The position numbers were made by a program, and so were the translations under genes. Below the pieces are notes generated by a model. It ran no database searches. It worked only from the letters and a program-made list of their open reading frames with translations, and was not told where the DNA came from. A DNA stretch of 6,933 bases from BRH-c25 sp029553855 (GTDB lineage Bacteria > Bacillota > Clostridia > Lutisporales > Lutisporaceae): positions 1 through 6,933 of the forward strand of contig DAOSQO010000132.1 in NCBI GenBank assembly GCA_035375865.1, in the 5' to 3' direction. Shown here piece by piece: positions 6,531 to 6,933 of the stretch (positions are counted from its first letter, which is position 1; every line of letters begins with the position of its first letter).

Positions 6531-6532
6531 CT
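6511..6532 (-). promoter_or_regulatory. Leader segment complementary to the 5' strand of the TPP aptamer (candidate anti-aptamer strand)
   Basis: The RNA reads AGCCCCCCUUGUACGAAA over 6532-6515. The aptamer's 5' end reads UUUCGUACUAGGGGGGCU over 6690-6673. The two are complementary at 17 of 18 positions, with a single U-U mismatch. A further GC outside can pair past a two-base bulge. Pairing would destroy P1 and the G-run of P2 of the aptamer. The role is inferred; the complementarity is read directly from the sequence. Confidence 0.6.
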
Positions 6533-6572
6533 AAAAGGAAAAGCATAAACCCCGTTATAAGGATTTATGCTT
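6533..6572 (-). terminator. Riboswitch expression-platform terminator upstream of thiW
   Basis: AAGCATAAATCC (6561-6572) pairs with GGGTTTATGCTT (6541-6552), 12 pairs including one G-U, around an 8-nt loop. A broken U tract, UUCCUUUU (6533-6540), follows. It lies between aptamer and thiW, as expected for TPP-induced attenuation. The interrupted U tract makes it weaker than a textbook terminator. Confidence 0.72.
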
Positions 6573-6591
6573 ATACTGTTAAATAAACATA
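6566..6591 (-). promoter_or_regulatory. Candidate antiterminator hairpin
   Basis: UAUGUUUAU (6583-6591) can pair with AUAAGCAUA (6566-6574), nine pairs including one G-U, around an 8-nt loop. The second strand overlaps most of the 5' arm of the terminator, so the two hairpins exclude each other. The first strand begins only 3 nt after the 3' strand of P1, so stability of P1 could decide which forms. The hairpin is A/U-rich and unproven. Confidence 0.4.
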
Positions 6592-6594
6592 TTA

Positions 6595-6691
6595 CTTCCC
6601 TACGCTGGTATTATCCAGATCAGGTAAAAGGGTCAGAGACTATATCGGTTCCCTATCTCAGCTGGCCTATCCAGCCCCCCTAGTACGAAAG
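6595..6691 (-). promoter_or_regulatory. TPP riboswitch (THI-box) aptamer
   Basis: The minus-strand RNA carries the conserved THI-box elements in order: the G-run of P2 (AGGGGGGCU, 6673-6681), CUGAGA (6656-6661), GACCCUUUUACC, the pyrophosphate-side ACCUGAUCUGGAUAAU (6610-6625) and CCAGCGUAGGGA (6598-6608). P1 can form between CUUUCGUAC (6683-6691) and GUAGGGAAG (6595-6603), eight of nine positions. P3 is GCUGG/CCAGC with a short loop. Thiamine diphosphate binding is known for this RNA class and normally turns the downstream genes off. All five downstream genes are thiamine salvage genes, fitting the assignment. It starts about 10 nt into the predicted transcript. Confidence 0.97.
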
Positions 6692-6707
6692 CTATTATTT
6701 GTATATG

Positions 6708-6736
6708 ATTTTAGCATAGTATGCTCGCCATTTCAA
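6708..6736 (-). promoter_or_regulatory. Promoter of the thi salvage operon
   Basis: TTGAAA (6731-6736) is followed by a 17-bp spacer and TAAAAT (6708-6713), with a TG two bases before the -10 (extended -10, TGCTAAAAT). The expected start is near 6701, just before the riboswitch. The -35 box begins 4 bp after the stop codon of the upstream gene. The spacer contains the odd palindrome GCATACTATGC (6714-6724). Confidence 0.8.
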
Positions 6737-6739
6737 GCT

Positions 6740-6933
6740 TTAGTTGTCTTCTATTGCACTTTTTCTGAATTTATCGACCTCATCTGAAAGTTTATAATTT
6801 GACTTTTCCAGAACCTCCATATACTTGCCCAGAAGCTGCATCAACCTGCTGCCGTCATTATCTTTCACAGCCTTTATATAAGTCTCTTTGGCTTTGGGAT
6901 CCATCGTTTTTGTATCATAGCTGAAAAGCGGAG
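6740..6933 (-). CDS. C-terminal fragment of an unrecognised charged, helical protein
   Basis: The frame is open from the right window edge to a TAA at 6740-6742 and gives the last 63 residues of a protein whose start lies outside the window. The piece is rich in K, E and D and looks mostly alpha-helical, for example KETYIKAVKDNDGSRLMQLLGKYMEVLEKS (residues 16-44 of the fragment), ending in DKFRKSAIEDN. It has no membrane segment, cysteines or catalytic motif that I recognise, so no function is assigned. Coding use is supported by the uninterrupted frame and by synonymous choices similar to the neighbours. There is no terminator between its stop and the thi promoter, so its transcript may run into the riboswitch leader, where the attenuator could stop it. 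Confidence 0.65.
   Translation of the reverse strand, partial: PLFSYDTKTMDPKAKETYIKAVKDNDGSRLMQLLGKYMEVLEKSNYKLSDEVDKFRKSAIEDN

Noticed and set aside
6496..6546. Longer thiW N-terminus starting at 6546
   Set aside because: It would begin inside the terminator stem, cover the U tract and lie upstream of the strong SD at 6503-6510; the extra residues are leader RNA.
1..6933. Mobile elements, CRISPR arrays, tRNA or rRNA genes
   Set aside because: No transposase or integrase, no regularly spaced repeats and no tRNA-like cloverleaf were seen. The only long complementary repeat is the one in the thi leader, best explained as regulatory RNA.

Overview
The window looks like a chromosomal stretch from a low-to-moderate GC Gram-positive bacterium, most likely a clostridial Firmicute. 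The signs are strong GGAGG/GGTGA-type ribosome binding sites, TTGAAA/TATAAT promoters, U-tract terminators, a riboswitch-controlled thiamine salvage operon of Firmicute type (thiW-thiD-cytX-thiM-thiE), and a LysM/M14 cell-wall peptidase without a signal peptide, as seen in sporulating Bacilli and Clostridia. The species cannot be fixed from the sequence. All eight supported protein genes lie on the minus strand, so the window is best read from right to left.

Right end (6740-6933): the C-terminal 63 residues of an unrecognised, charged, helical protein. A sigma-A-type promoter (6708-6736) starts 4 bp past its stop codon. It is followed by a TPP riboswitch (aptamer about 6595-6691), an intrinsic terminator (6541-6572) with a candidate antiterminator, and then the thiW ribosome binding site. 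The leader also holds a segment (6515-6532) complementary at 17 of 18 positions to the 5' strand of the aptamer. The same segment can pair with the thiW Shine-Dalgarno sequence. This suggests a two-layer switch acting on both transcription and translation, and is the most interesting unexplained structure here.

Thiamine salvage operon (6495 down to 2573): five tightly packed genes, three of the four junctions overlapping. ThiW (ECF S component) would import the thiazole precursor and CytX (NCS1 family) the hydroxymethylpyrimidine precursor. ThiM phosphorylates the thiazole, ThiD phosphorylates the pyrimidine twice, and ThiE joins the two products to thiamine phosphate. No de novo genes (thiC, thiG, thiH, thiS, thiF) are in the window, so this is a self-contained salvage cassette. 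The last kinase (thiL) and the ECF energising module must be elsewhere if they exist.

Left half: mscL (2074-2469) has its own very good promoter and terminator and encodes a mechanosensitive channel whose C-terminus carries a four-cysteine zinc-ribbon-like motif. Next come a PG-binding/LysM/M14 zinc peptidase (696-1967, GTG start) with its own -10 box and terminator, and a 5' fragment of a DUF2161-type PD-(D/E)XK-like protein (1-573, cut by the window edge). No stretch longer than 300 bp lacks a gene. No RNA genes other than the riboswitch leader, no CRISPR arrays and no mobile elements were seen.
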